Assembly: GCA_903995115.1 (NCBI GenBank) | Contig: LR877163.1 | Coordinates: 124,001-188,000 of the forward strand | Origin: Angomonas deanei | Taxonomy: Eukaryota > Euglenozoa > Kinetoplastea > Trypanosomatida > Trypanosomatidae | Length of the DNA: 64,000 nucleotides | Direction of reading: 5' to 3' | In this document: piece by piece, positions 49,322-59,119 of the stretch | How the letters are laid out: every line of letters begins with the position of its first letter | Position numbering within the stretch: position 1 is the stretch's first letter | Position numbers and translations under genes: made by a program | Notes under the pieces: generated by a model | The model's database searches: none | Seen by the model: the letters and a program-made list of their open reading frames with translations, nothing else | What the model was told of the DNA's origin: nothing

Positions 49322-49615
49322 ATGTCTGAGTATCATCAAGAGTATCAACAGAAGTTGAAGGAGCAGAACAACCTCTTAGATCAGCTGCACAACAGTGTGG
49401 CGAATACCCGTTCCCACGCGGTGACGATTGGAGGTGAACTGCAACAGCAGGACGATATGTTGGACCAACTTCACAGCGGTATCGACCGAACGACCAACAG
49501 CAGCCGACAGCAGAACCGAAATGTGATTCAGCTACTGAAGGAGAGTGAGAGCAGAGGGTTTTACTCGTTAGTGATTGTGCTGGTTATCATACTGGTTTTT
49601 CTCCTCATGGTGTAA
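49322..49615 (+). CDS. Small Qc-SNARE (BET1/SFT1/syntaxin-8 type)
   Basis: A 97-residue tail-anchored SNARE: a SNARE motif of about 60 residues (QEYQQKLKEQNNLLDQLHNS, then GELQQQDDMLDQLHSG with the zero-layer Gln) and a C-terminal anchor (FYSLVIVLVIILVFLLMV). The absence of an N-terminal domain and the size fit BET1/SFT1-like Qc-SNAREs of ER-Golgi and intra-Golgi transport; distinguishing them needs a tree. It is the second Qc-SNARE of the window, with no close sequence relation to the one at 4842-5516. Confidence 0.85.
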   Translation: MSEYHQEYQQKLKEQNNLLDQLHNSVANTRSHAVTIGGELQQQDDMLDQLHSGIDRTTNSSRQQNRNVIQLLKESESRGFYSLVIVLVIILVFLLMV

Positions 49616-49924
49616 TTTGTTTGCGTTTTTCATGTTTTTTTGAAGAAGTTCAATTGAAATGTATTCTCGTTTGTATCTAGTTGCTTTTTGTTTTTGACGA
49701 GAAATGCTGCAATGTGGACTGAGTAAAGTTGCCCAAATAATAGGGAAACCATGTTTATGGTATGCAATTATTATTTTCCTTATTTCTCTTTGTGCGTTTG
49801 TCTATTTTTTTTTTTTTTTACAAAAACAAAAGTCAAAAAGTCTTTTATTTTATTTTCTATCGAAAAGAAAAGAAATACCGCAGAGTTTTCTTTATCACCC
49901 CACCTATTAATAAAATATTGTTCA
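49616..49924. other. Intergenic spacer without a gene
   Basis: 309 bases, T-rich (T run at about 49806-49819), with a pyrimidine stretch followed by AG near 49883. A frame is open through it into the next gene, but its Phe-rich translation is not protein-like. Confidence 0.5.
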
Positions 49925-51529
49925 ATGCGCCGTAGTACGTTTTGGTTGGCTAACTTTGTGCCCATCTTCATGCCCGCACTCTCCCCCTCTATGGAGGTCG
50001 GTACGGTCGTGGAGTGGAAGAAGAAGGTAGGCGACTACGTCAAGGAGAACGACGTCTTCTGCACCATCCAGACAGATAAGGCGGTTGTGGATTACACCAA
50101 CACCTTCGACCCCGGTTACCTCGCCAAGATTTACCTCGAAAACGGTGGTGAGGCGCCCGTTGCCAAGACGATCGCCGTTATGGTGGACGAAGAAGCAGAT
50201 GTGGCGGAGGCCGATCAGTATGTGCCAGACGATGCCGCGGAAGGTGAGCAAGAAGCTGCCCCCGCTACCCCAGCCCCGGCCGCTTCGACTCCCGCTGCCA
50301 CCCCCGCTGCCGCCGCTCCCGCCGCCCCCGCTGGTGGTGCGTCTAGCGAAGCCCCGGATGTCGATTTTGCTCCTGTCTTCATGCCCGCACTCTCCCCCTC
50401 TATGGAGGTTGGTACGGTCGTCGAATGGAAGAAGAAGGTAGGCGACTACGTGAAGGAGAACGACGTCTTCTGCACCATTCAGACAGATAAGGCGGTTGTG
50501 GATTACACCAACACCTTCGATCCCGGTTACCTCGCGAAGGTCTATCTGGAGAACGGTGGTGAGGCGCCCGTTGCCCAGACGATTGCGCTCCTCGTGACGT
50601 CGGAGGCGGATATTCCGAAGGTCTCTAACTACTACCCCGAGGATGCGGCCGGCGCTGCCCCTGCTGCTGCTGCTGCCCCCGCTACCCCAGCCCCGGCCGC
50701 CGCCACTCCCGCTGCCCCTGCTGGTGGTGCGTCTAGCGAAGCCCCGGATGTCGATTTTGCTCCTGTCTTCATGCCCGCACTCTCCCCCTCCATGGAGGTT
50801 GGTACGGTCGTCGAGTGGAAGAAGAAGGTAGGCGACTACGTCAAGGAGAACGACGTCTTCTGCACCATTCAGACAGACAAGGCGGTTGTGGATTACACCA
50901 ACACCTTCGATCCCGGTTACCTCGCGAAGGTCTATCTGGAGAACGGTGGTGAGGCGCCCGTTGCCCAGACGATTGCGCTCCTCGTGACGTCAGAGGCGGA
51001 TATCCCGAAGGTCTCTAACTACTATCCTGAGGATGCGGCCGGCGCTGCCCCTGCTGCTGCTGCCCCCGCCAAGGCCGCTGCCGCTGCTACTCCCGCTGCC
51101 GCCGCCCCTGCTGCGGCGAAGGCCCCCCGAGGAGAGGCCCTCACCAAGGCCATCCACGACAGTGGTCCGAGCGTGGTGCGGATAGCCGCCGGACTGAGTG
51201 CCGAGGCTTTAGAGAAGATAGTTCCCACCGGTAAAGGAGGACGTTACCTCAAGTCGGACTTCGCTGGGGTGAAGGGATTTGACTACAATGAGAATGTGCA
51301 GGTGGTGTCTCTGGATGGGCCGGCGGCTATCAGCAAGACGGCCTCTCCCGCCGCCGCCGCGAAGCCGGCCGCCGCCACCCCAGCAGCTGCCGCTGGAGAT
51401 ATCTACAACGTTGTCATTCAGGGAACACCGGTGAAGGTGCGTGTGGATGACAGCAAGCTGTTGGACACTCTGATCAGCACCATGACGATTCCAAAGAAAA
51501 AGGTAGCGAAAGGAGCTACCCCCAAGTAA
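49925..51529 (+). CDS. Three-lipoyl-domain PDH E3-binding-protein-like subunit
   Basis: A 534-residue mitochondrial protein. After a short leader (MRRSTFWLANF) come three nearly identical lipoyl domains. Each carries PALSPSMEVGTVVEWKKKVGD and the lipoylation motif TDKA, with Lys52, Lys189 and Lys319, separated by Ala/Pro-rich linkers. A peripheral-subunit-binding domain follows at about 400-445 (GPSVVRIAAGLSAEAL). The C-terminal ~90 residues lack the acetyltransferase catalytic domain and its HxxxDG motif, so this is not a full E2. It fits an E3-binding protein (protein X), which anchors dihydrolipoamide dehydrogenase. High identity among the lipoyl repeats implies recent internal duplication or homogenisation. 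Confidence 0.88.
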   Translation: MRRSTFWLANFVPIFMPALSPSMEVGTVVEWKKKVGDYVKENDVFCTIQTDKAVVDYTNTFDPGYLAKIYLENGGEAPVAKTIAVMVDEEADVAEADQYVPDDAAEGEQEAAPATPAPAASTPAATPAAAAPAAPAGGASSEAPDVDFAPVFMPALSPSMEVGTVVEWKKKVGDYVKENDVFCTIQTDKAVVDYTNTFDPGYLAKVYLENGGEAPVAQTIALLVTSEADIPKVSNYYPEDAAGAAPAAAAAPATPAPAAATPAAPAGGASSEAPDVDFAPVFMPALSPSMEVGTVVEWKKKVGDYVKENDVFCTIQTDKAVVDYTNTFDPGYLAKVYLENGGEAPVAQTIALLVTSEADIPKVSNYYPEDAAGAAPAAAAPAKAAAAATPAAAAPAAAKAPRGEALTKAIHDSGPSVVRIAAGLSAEALEKIVPTGKGGRYLKSDFAGVKGFDYNENVQVVSLDGPAAISKTASPAAAAKPAAATPAAAAGDIYNVVIQGTPVKVRVDDSKLLDTLISTMTIPKKKVAKGATPK

Positions 51530-51848
51530 AAGCAAAAATTAAAAGAGGAAAAATAATATTATATTATACGCAAATTCATATTGTCGGTCGGGCATTAATT
51601 AAAGAAAAAAATGAAAAATAGGATGTTACACAAAAGACATATATTACGTATTGCTTGTTCTGTGTAAGAATATGACAGTACATCTTAAAAATGCAAAAGT
51701 AAGTCAAAAGTTAAGTGCGTTTCATGTATCTAAATGGAAACAAGTAGAAAAAGGAACACCCTTTTGTGGGTTTTGAAAACTATTTTTTTCTTAGTTGTTA
51801 CTTTTACACTTTTTCCCCTCATCTTTCAAAAAAAGGAAAAAGGAAAAA
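51530..51848. other. Intergenic spacer without a gene
   Basis: 319 bases, AT-rich. A pyrimidine-rich stretch (TTTTTTTCTTAG near 51783-51794, and TTTTTCCCCTCATC near 51809) precedes the La gene; the first gives the likely acceptor AG. A/G-rich sequence directly precedes the start codon. No RNA gene recognised. Confidence 0.5.
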
Positions 51849-52868
51849 ATGTCTGATTTAAACAGCAAAATTTGCCACCAGGTGGAGTTTTACTTCTGTG
51901 ATGTGAACATCGCGAAGGATGTCTTCCTCAAGTCTAAAATGGCGGAAGACGCCGAGGGCTTCGTTCCGTTAGAGGTGTTGCTCACCTTCAAGCGACTCAG
52001 CGCGCTGACGACGGACGTCAAGGTGTTAGCGGAGGCACTGCGTGACAGCGACAAGCTGGTGGTCAAGGAGGATGGCTCCGCCGTTCGCCGCAAGGACCCT
52101 CTCCCGGAGTCGATCAACACCGATGAGCAGACGGTGTACGCGAAACCCGTCTCCACCACCGCCACCCTCGATGAGCTGCGTGAGTTCTTTGCCAAGCACG
52201 GCACCGTGCTGGCCGTCTGGCGCCGCTACTTCAAGGGCGGAAAGAAGGACGGGGAGGAGAGCAGCTCCAACTACAAGCCGTCTGTCTTCGTCGTGTACAG
52301 CAGCAAGGAGGAGGCGGAGAAGCTGAAGCAGAACCCGCCCGAGGTCGATGGTGCCCCCATGACGATTCTTCTCAAGGGCGAGTACATGCAGGCCAAGGCG
52401 GCTGAGATCGCGGAGAAGAACAAGGGACGCAAGGCGGCCGCTAAGCCGGCGGACGACTACGTCTCCCGCACCCCGGCGATGCCCACGAACAGCAGCTACC
52501 GCGTTTCTGGTGCTGGAGAGTACGAGGGCTACACGGCGGTGAAGGGTCTGTGGCCGGCGGAGGAGCAGAAGGGCATCCGCTACGTCTTCAAGCCGTCCAA
52601 CGATGTCTCCATGATTATCTTCCAAGACCCCGAGACGGCGGAGAAGATGGTCCAGAGTCTGAAGGACCGCTCGCCCAGCCTGAACGGCAAGCAGCCGGTG
52701 GTGGAAAAGCTAGGCGAGGAGGAGGAGAAGACGCTGATCGAGAATGTAGAGAAGGAAATAGGGGACCGCGCGGCGCAGAGAGGCGGTGGCCGTGGTGGAC
52801 GAGGCGGCCGCGGGGGTCGTGGCGGTGGTCGCGGACGCGGACGTGGCGGAAAGCGCAGCCGTGACTAG
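51849..52868 (+). CDS. La protein (RNA-binding chaperone)
   Basis: A 339-residue La homologue. The La motif covers about 1-85 (ICHQVEFYFCDVNIAKDVFLKSKM, then GFVPLEVLLTFKRLSALT), with the conserved aromatic and Gln residues that grip 3'-UUU-OH ends. An RRM follows (about 98-180, VYAKPVSTTATLDELREFFAKHG), then a second RRM-like region (about 215-290) and an Arg/Gly-rich tail (RGGRGGRGG) ending KRSRD, a likely nuclear signal. La binds newly made RNA polymerase III transcripts; in trypanosomes it is linked to tRNA maturation. The start follows the acceptor and lines up with the La motif; an upstream in-frame extension is T-rich noncoding sequence. Confidence 0.93.
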   Translation: MSDLNSKICHQVEFYFCDVNIAKDVFLKSKMAEDAEGFVPLEVLLTFKRLSALTTDVKVLAEALRDSDKLVVKEDGSAVRRKDPLPESINTDEQTVYAKPVSTTATLDELREFFAKHGTVLAVWRRYFKGGKKDGEESSSNYKPSVFVVYSSKEEAEKLKQNPPEVDGAPMTILLKGEYMQAKAAEIAEKNKGRKAAAKPADDYVSRTPAMPTNSSYRVSGAGEYEGYTAVKGLWPAEEQKGIRYVFKPSNDVSMIIFQDPETAEKMVQSLKDRSPSLNGKQPVVEKLGEEEEKTLIENVEKEIGDRAAQRGGGRGGRGGRGGRGGGRGRGRGGKRSRD

Positions 52869-53148
52869 TATTAAAGGAAGAATTTTTTTTCATTCCTCAA
52901 AAAAAATCTAATAATAACTACTTTTTGAAAAAATATAAACCGAACTAAAAACATAAAATAATTCTAAAAAAAAAAAAATCTTCTCCGTTCAAATATAATA
53001 CGTTAACTAAAATAGTACTACACAAAAAAAAAAAAAGCGCATCTTTCGATTACATTTCATTCACTACGCTTTGTTCGATACACTATTGTTCACTTCCTCT
53101 CTCTCAAAAAAAAAAAAAAGGAAACAATAGCTATTAGTAAGAAGAAAA

Positions 53149-56137
53149 ATGACGAGTAGTAAAGATATTGTCAACTATTTAGATGTCAAGTTAGAAGGCG
53201 TAAAAAACCTGCCCCCTGACTGGACGGAAGGGATGACCGCGACGGAGGGTACCAGCATCTACTCGCAGAATCCTTTCCGGTACAAGGTGTCCTTCACCAT
53301 CCCCGGAACCGCCGATGCTGGTAGCGCCGCGGACGAGCACACCACCTACACCTACGAGAATGGCCGACTGTTGCCGTCGCTGCCAAAGTATACCCAGTAC
53401 ATTGCGGCCGCCGCTCCACCGCCACTCTCCGGTACCGACGAGGTGAACCCCATCCGTGACTTTCCCGAGACGATGGGCGAGCTGCAGCAGACCGGGGAGA
53501 CACTGGACGATCCCTCCTCCCCTCAGGGTCAGGAGGAGGCACCGCCGCAGCTGCTGTGGGCGGTCACCTACGAAGAGGCCCCACCGGCGTTGCCATCCGA
53601 TGAAAAGAAGAATCGCAAGAAAGGGGGCAGCACGGTGAGCTCCACGGTAGGAAAGGAGGACAGCACCGCCCCGCCGCCGCTCCCGCCACTCCCCGACAAT
53701 GACGAGCAGCCGCCTTGTGTGATACGGGTGCCGCTGACGACCGCACAGGAGCGAGCCCTCGAGTCCATGGTGCGCCAGAAGAAACCGCTCGTCATGCACC
53801 TGCAGCGTGTGCTAAAGCCATACGTCCCGGCGGACTGGGAGGACATGAACGCCAAGTACTACGAGGCCACCATTCCCATTTCACTGGATCCTTTTAGCGC
53901 GCCAGGGTCCGTGGAGGCGAAGGAGGAGGTCCCTCTCGTGCCGGTGCCGGTGCCGCAGGAGGCGGAGGCGGACCGTAACCCCAAAAAGAAGACAGCGGCA
54001 CGGAAGGCGGCCAAGTCCGGTCAGCCCCCCACCATGTACGAGGAGCCCGCCGCCGACGTGCATCCTTATCTCTCCGCCACGACCACCGCCACCGTCGAGC
54101 TGCGCCTTCGCCACACCCTTACCCGTCTTTCTAGCGACCGCGTCCGGCCCGCGCTGACGCCGTCGCAGCTCATCCCCACCCGCTCCAGGACACAGACGAC
54201 TGGTTCCTCGCAGAGTGTGTCCGTGGACTTTGAGGAGGCCATCAAGGACATGGCGACGCACCTGTTGAAAGAGTATTACGAAGTGAACCCCGCCGAGAAG
54301 AACGCTGCTGGGGACACGCTCGATGAGCGAGAAGCACGGCGGGTGCGCTTCCTAGATTATTTCCAATCCACTGGACAGGTGCTCGCCTACAAGACGAAAA
54401 TATCTGGCCTAGTGTTACGCATCATTGAAGAAAAGTTCCACACCGACCCCACCGCCACGCCAGAGGATGTTGGCAAGCTTCAAAATGAACTGTACGTCTT
54501 TTTGTTGGAGCACATGCACGTTGCACTGCAAGAACTGATCGACGCCGACACCGCCCGCCCCACGGGAGGCGCACCTGCCGCTGACAGGGTGGCAGACTCC
54601 GAGGAGGGGGAAGAGGGCGCCGTTCCCGCGGACGCACCATCCAACATAGCGGATGTGTGGTACCAGCGAGCACAGGAGGCGGAAATGACGGGCGAGCTGT
54701 CCCTCGCCTCCTCCTGCCACCAGTCCCGCATCGCCAGCTACGTGGGGAGCAGTCGCTACCCCGAAATGTGGACCGACGCGGCTGCCTTTTATACAAGAAT
54801 AGGAGACTCCGCCCAGGCCGAGGTGTGCTATCGCGAGGCCATCGCCTGTGACCCCACGTACCTCCCGGCACTGCTGGGCTACGGCATGTGGCTGCTCACG
54901 TACGAGCGGCTGGGGGAAGCGGCCATCTTCCTTCATAGTGCGGTGGACCTCTCCCCCGAGGATGGACTGCTGTGGGCGATCATTTCCCTTCTAAACAGTC
55001 TACACATTGCGCTGCTCAAGGAGGGGAGCCCCAACTACACCAACGAGGCAGCCAAGTGGCGAAGAGAGCGAGAGGATTCGATCCAGCAGGCGGTACAGCG
55101 CTTCAAGAAGGTGGACCCCGACGCGACCGAGGAGAAGGCGCTCCTCCGTTTGGCCAACTACGCCCTGCAGCTGCACCACCGGGAGCTGGCAAACTATTTG
55201 CTTGTGCCAGTGTGAGGCAGGGAAGCGAGAGGTGGAGATCTTCTACGCTCGTCTGTTCGTCCAGGCGGAGCAGTACCGGGAGGCCCTCCACACGCTGGGC
55301 GAGCTAGAGGAGACGGAGGTGGAGGGGGCGGGGTCCCCTGAGGAGCAGGACGAGCTGAACATTCTGCGAGCGGAGTGTGAGGCGGCGCTGGGTCACACGC
55401 AGCAGGCCATCACCCTTTACAAAAAGGCGCTCTGTGCCAACAATGAACCTCCCGCGTACCTCAAACGTAGTCAGGCGGTCCTACCACCTTCCCAGGAGGC
55501 GGAGGTGCCCGTCGAGGCGTGGCGCCGTCGTCAGTTCCTTAACGCCTACGTGCGTGTGGGAAACCTTCTCCTCGGAGAGGGTAAATATAGAGACGCGCTC
55601 GGCGTATTTGCCATACTCCTGCAAGTGTGGCCCAGCTCGTTGGCGTGGCTGGGGGCCGGCATCGCGTACTACCGCAGCGGCAACCTGGAGAATGCGGAGG
55701 AGTGCCTCGCGGAGAGTAACGTGCTAGACCCGTCCAACCCGAGGACGTGGGGGTATCTCACCCTGTTGGTCGTGCGGCTGCAGACCGCCGGTGTGGAGGA
55801 CACCCTCCAGCAGCTCCGCCTTCACGACCTGGTGGACCCGGCGCTGTGGGCGGAGATTGGAAAGGAGTTGTTGACCTCCAATCATGGCTCCCTCGCCGTC
55901 TGGTGTCTCCGCCGTGCCCTCTACCTCGACGGTCGGGCGGCTGGCGGCAAGTCCCACGGCATGCACTCCACGCTCACCTCGACCACGCAGTACTACTTGG
56001 CGCAGGCACTAGTGGAGCAGAGAGAATGGGAGGAGGCGCAGGAGCTGCTGGAGAGCGTGGCGGAGCATAGTCCCAATGAGGTCCTGAAGGCGAAGGCGGA
56101 GGAGGAACTTCACCAACTGCGGTCTTTTTCGTCGTAA
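53149..56137 (+). CDS. CFAP70: CFAP70 (TTC18) axonemal TPR protein; one frame break
   Basis: A ciliary protein of about 990 residues. The N-terminal ~330 residues contain a diverged beta-sandwich, with VKLEGVKNLPPDW at the start and a later TTATVELRLRHTL strand. The diagnostic helical block follows: FEEAIKDMATHLLKEYYEV, YFQSTGQVLAYKTKI and ELYVFLLEHMHVALQELI, each matching vertebrate CFAP70. TPR repeats then run to the end. CFAP70 sits at the base of the axonemal outer dynein arm and affects beat control, implying a flagellated organism. The frame shifts by one base at about 55203-55205 and the TPRs continue normally to 56137 in the next frame, probably a sequence error. Confidence 0.9.
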
Positions 56138-56407
56138 CTGAAGGAGTTTGACGTGTGATTTTACTTTCTTTTCTTTTTTAGGTGAGAGGAAAAACGCGAT
56201 GTAACTAAATAAGCAAATGTACTGTATCTATGAGAATAAATATTACAAAGTTGAGGACACTTTTTGTGTGTTGGTTTGTTTTCCGTCTTTTTTGTCAAAT
56301 ATATTTCCGTTACCATAAGGGACGGACTAGCATTCGTTCTTTTTCTTTCACTTTTTGCCGGAATCAGAAACCAATTCAAAAGAAACAACTACATTAGAGT
56401 CAGCATT

Positions 56408-57325
56408 ATGTCTACCCGTGTCGTGTGCATCCCTGCAACGGATAAGAAGCTGTTGGAGCAAATCAAAGCCAACAGTGAGTTCATTTCTCAGAATAAATTA
56501 GAAACTCAACTGACTGTGGCAGATACTGTACCGGACCGCCTTGTGCACACGGTATCAGAAGGGGCACAGGTCTCTGGACTACTGGAGGAAGTTTGGCGTC
56601 GCAAGACACATATGGAAGGGGAAACACACGAACCTACACAGTCGATAGCACCGGAGTGTCCGGAGTCCTTGCGGCTCTTCGCGGTACAGCTCACCGACGG
56701 CGGCCAACCCTTATGTCTCACCCCTGAAACGAAGTTGAGCGAGGTCACAACACGTACCGATGTGCTCCGACTAGGCGACGAGGCGGACAGTCCTGTGGTG
56801 CTGCTGTATGCCGACGAGGAATCGATGGGTGACGACGGACTTGGTATAGCGATGGTGGTCATGTGTGGCGTGTCACTGGTGTGTATGCTAGTCGCCTGCC
56901 TCACGCCCATTTGTGTTCAGTGTTGTGCGGCCAAAAAAGAGAAGAAGCAGGCCAAGAAGGACGAGGAAAAGCGAAAGAAGCAGGAGGCGGAGATTCAGCA
57001 ACAACAGCAGAATCAAAGCCCCCAGCAGTACTACAACTACGCCGGCGGTCAGCAGCAGCAACAGCAGCCACAGGGATACGGCTACGGTGCCCCTCCGCCC
57101 GGAGGCCAGCCGGTGTACTATGCGAATAATAGTGCCGGTGTCGGTTACGGCTCCCCACCACCAGCCAACGGAGGATACGGCGGAGGGTATGGGGTACCGC
57201 AGAACAATGACGCACATGCCCCTACCTACGAACAGCCAGTCTATGGGCAACCTCTCTACGGTCAGCCACCGCCGGGCACACAACCGTGCGCCCCTGCCCC
57301 AGCGCCAGCTCCCGCTCCGTTGTAA
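56408..57325 (+). CDS. Tandem membrane protein with Gln/Pro/Gly/Tyr-rich tail, copy 1
   Basis: 305 residues, family unknown to me. N-terminal soluble domain (about 1-145, beginning STRVVCIPATDKKLLEQIK) without signal peptide; one hydrophobic helix (about 147-170, IAMVVMCGVSLVCMLVACL) ending in Cys residues (CVQCC) that may be palmitoylated. A Lys/Glu-rich basic stretch follows, then a low-complexity tail (QQQQNQSPQQYYNYAGG and GYGYGAPPPGG). Such tails can phase-separate or bind WW/SH3 domains. The start is set by alignment with copies 2 and 3; an upstream in-frame extension is not shared. Confidence 0.85.
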   Translation: MSTRVVCIPATDKKLLEQIKANSEFISQNKLETQLTVADTVPDRLVHTVSEGAQVSGLLEEVWRRKTHMEGETHEPTQSIAPECPESLRLFAVQLTDGGQPLCLTPETKLSEVTTRTDVLRLGDEADSPVVLLYADEESMGDDGLGIAMVVMCGVSLVCMLVACLTPICVQCCAAKKEKKQAKKDEEKRKKQEAEIQQQQQNQSPQQYYNYAGGQQQQQQPQGYGYGAPPPGGQPVYYANNSAGVGYGSPPPANGGYGGGYGVPQNNDAHAPTYEQPVYGQPLYGQPPPGTQPCAPAPAPAPAPL

Positions 57326-57819
57326 ATGTCACTGTTAGTGTTGAAACATTAAAAATGTGAAGGGGAAAGGTCCGATTCTTTTTTGTATTACTACTTTTCA
57401 CATTTGTCCGTCATGATTTCCTTGTTCGTATAATAATCTCTAGAATGACTGCTGAAAGAAAAAAAGTGTTCGCGCCTTTGGAAAAGGCATTCTGTTCCTT
57501 TTTCATTGTGGCGGGTTCGTCCTATTGTACACACACACACTAGAACGTTTTAAGTTGTTTTCTCATTTTTTTTTCCCCAATTGTTTTTCTGTTCATTGCT
57601 TTTCCTAAATTCACGTGCCGCCCAACGACTCGCCCGACAGACGCACGTCTTTCTCATCTTGCACAATATTGATTCACTCCGTCATAACCGTTGTGTTCAT
57701 CATTGTGCTTTTTTTGTGTGCTCTCTGTTTATCTTTTACCAACTACTTTTCACTTTCTTCCGTACTACACTTTAAGGACCCTAATCAAGTCACCAACCAC
57801 ACATACTAAACTCCAAAAT
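57326..57819. other. Spacer between tandem copies 1 and 2
   Basis: 494 bases. Its part near 57606-57660 (TCACGTGCCGCCCAACGACTC, then ACAGACGCACGTCTTTCTC) recurs at 58922-58970 before copy 3, so the repeat unit includes this flank. A short CA repeat lies at 57531-57540. T-rich stretches supply acceptors. No RNA gene recognised. Confidence 0.5.
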
Positions 57820-58662
57820 ATGTCTACCCGTGTCGTGTGCATCCCTGCAACGGATAAGAAGCTGTTGGAGCAAATCAAGGCCAACAGTGAGTTCGTTTCC
57901 AAGAACCCTTTGGCAGCCGAACTGACTGTAGCAGACACTGTGCCGGACCGTCTCGTGCACACGGTGTCAGAAGGGGCACAGGTCTCCGGACTGCTGGAGG
58001 AGGTTTGGCGCCGCAAAACACATATGGAAGGAGAGACACATGAACCCACACAGTCGATAGCACCAGAGTGTCCCGAGTCCTTGCGGCTCTTCGCCGTACA
58101 ACTCACCGACGGCGGCCAACCTTTATGTCTCACCTCTGAAACGAAGTTGAGTGAGGTCACAGCACGTACCGATGTGCTCCGACTAGGTGATGAGGCGGAC
58201 AGTCCTGTGGTGCTGCTGTACGCCGATGAGGAGTCGATGGGTGGCGATGCCTCTGGTATTGCCATGATCATTATATGCGGTATGACGTTAGTGTGCATGC
58301 TGATTGCGTGCCTGACGCCGATTTGTATTCAATGCTGTGAGGCCCGCGAAGAGAAGAAGCAGGCCAAGAAGGACGAAAAGAAAAGAAAGAAAGAGGAAAA
58401 GAAGGTCCAGAAGCAGCAGGAGGAAAACCAAAACTCTAACCAGTACTACAACTACTATGACACGCAGCAACAACCGCAGCAGGGAGCCACCTACGGTGCA
58501 CCACCAGTGTATTACGGTAACACAGTCACATATGGCGCTCCACCAGCCAACGTTGGATACGGTGTGCCACTGAACAATGAAGTGCACGCGCCGACCTACG
58601 GTCAACCGACTCCTAGCAAACCGGTCGACACGCATCCCGTCACAACGCCAACCCCGTTGTAA
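57820..58662 (+). CDS. Tandem membrane protein with Gln/Pro/Gly/Tyr-rich tail, copy 2
   Basis: 280 residues. The N-terminal domain is almost identical to copies 1 and 3 (Lys/Asn-Pro-Leu-Ala at 30-34, shared with copy 3 only). The membrane helix is rewritten (IAMIIICGMTLVCMLIACL) and the tail is shorter and different (YYNYYDTQQQPQQGATYGAPP), ending in Thr/Pro. Conservation is therefore very uneven: the cytosolic domain is held constant while the tail drifts rapidly in sequence and length. Confidence 0.85.
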   Translation: MSTRVVCIPATDKKLLEQIKANSEFVSKNPLAAELTVADTVPDRLVHTVSEGAQVSGLLEEVWRRKTHMEGETHEPTQSIAPECPESLRLFAVQLTDGGQPLCLTSETKLSEVTARTDVLRLGDEADSPVVLLYADEESMGGDASGIAMIIICGMTLVCMLIACLTPICIQCCEAREEKKQAKKDEKKRKKEEKKVQKQQEENQNSNQYYNYYDTQQQPQQGATYGAPPVYYGNTVTYGAPPANVGYGVPLNNEVHAPTYGQPTPSKPVDTHPVTTPTPL

Positions 58663-59119
58663 GCGTCACCCGCGATGTGGAAAATTAAACAGCACGGGAA
58701 CGAAAAGAACAATCAGGTTCTTTTTTATTACTTTTCTTTCCACCGTGTTTTATGTTTTGACTACAGGAAGAACACCTTGTTTCTTCCTCATGGAGGCTGA
58801 CCGTCTTTCTACCAATCAACTAGAACTTTTTCAGTTCACTTTCTCATTTTTATTTTGTTAGTTTTGTTTTTGGTTTCTCTCATTTTTACACCCTCTCACC
58901 CTTTTTGTTTATTCCTGAGAATCACGTGCCATCCAACGACCCGCACGACAGACGGACGTTTTTCTCATATTATTAATTCACTTCGTTGTATTCACTCTTT
59001 CAATCGTTTTACTTTCTTGTTTAGTGATTTGTTTTCTCGTCAAACACTTTTTAGTTTCTCCCACTCTTCATTTTAGAGATTCGTCAATAAGTTGCTAATT
59101 ATACACTATACCCAAAAAT
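58663..59119. other. Spacer between tandem copies 2 and 3
   Basis: 457 bases, T-rich, related to the previous spacer near 58922-58970. No gene or RNA recognised. The acceptor is probably the TTTTAGAGATTCG at about 59073 after a CTCCCACTCTTCATTTT tract. Confidence 0.5.
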
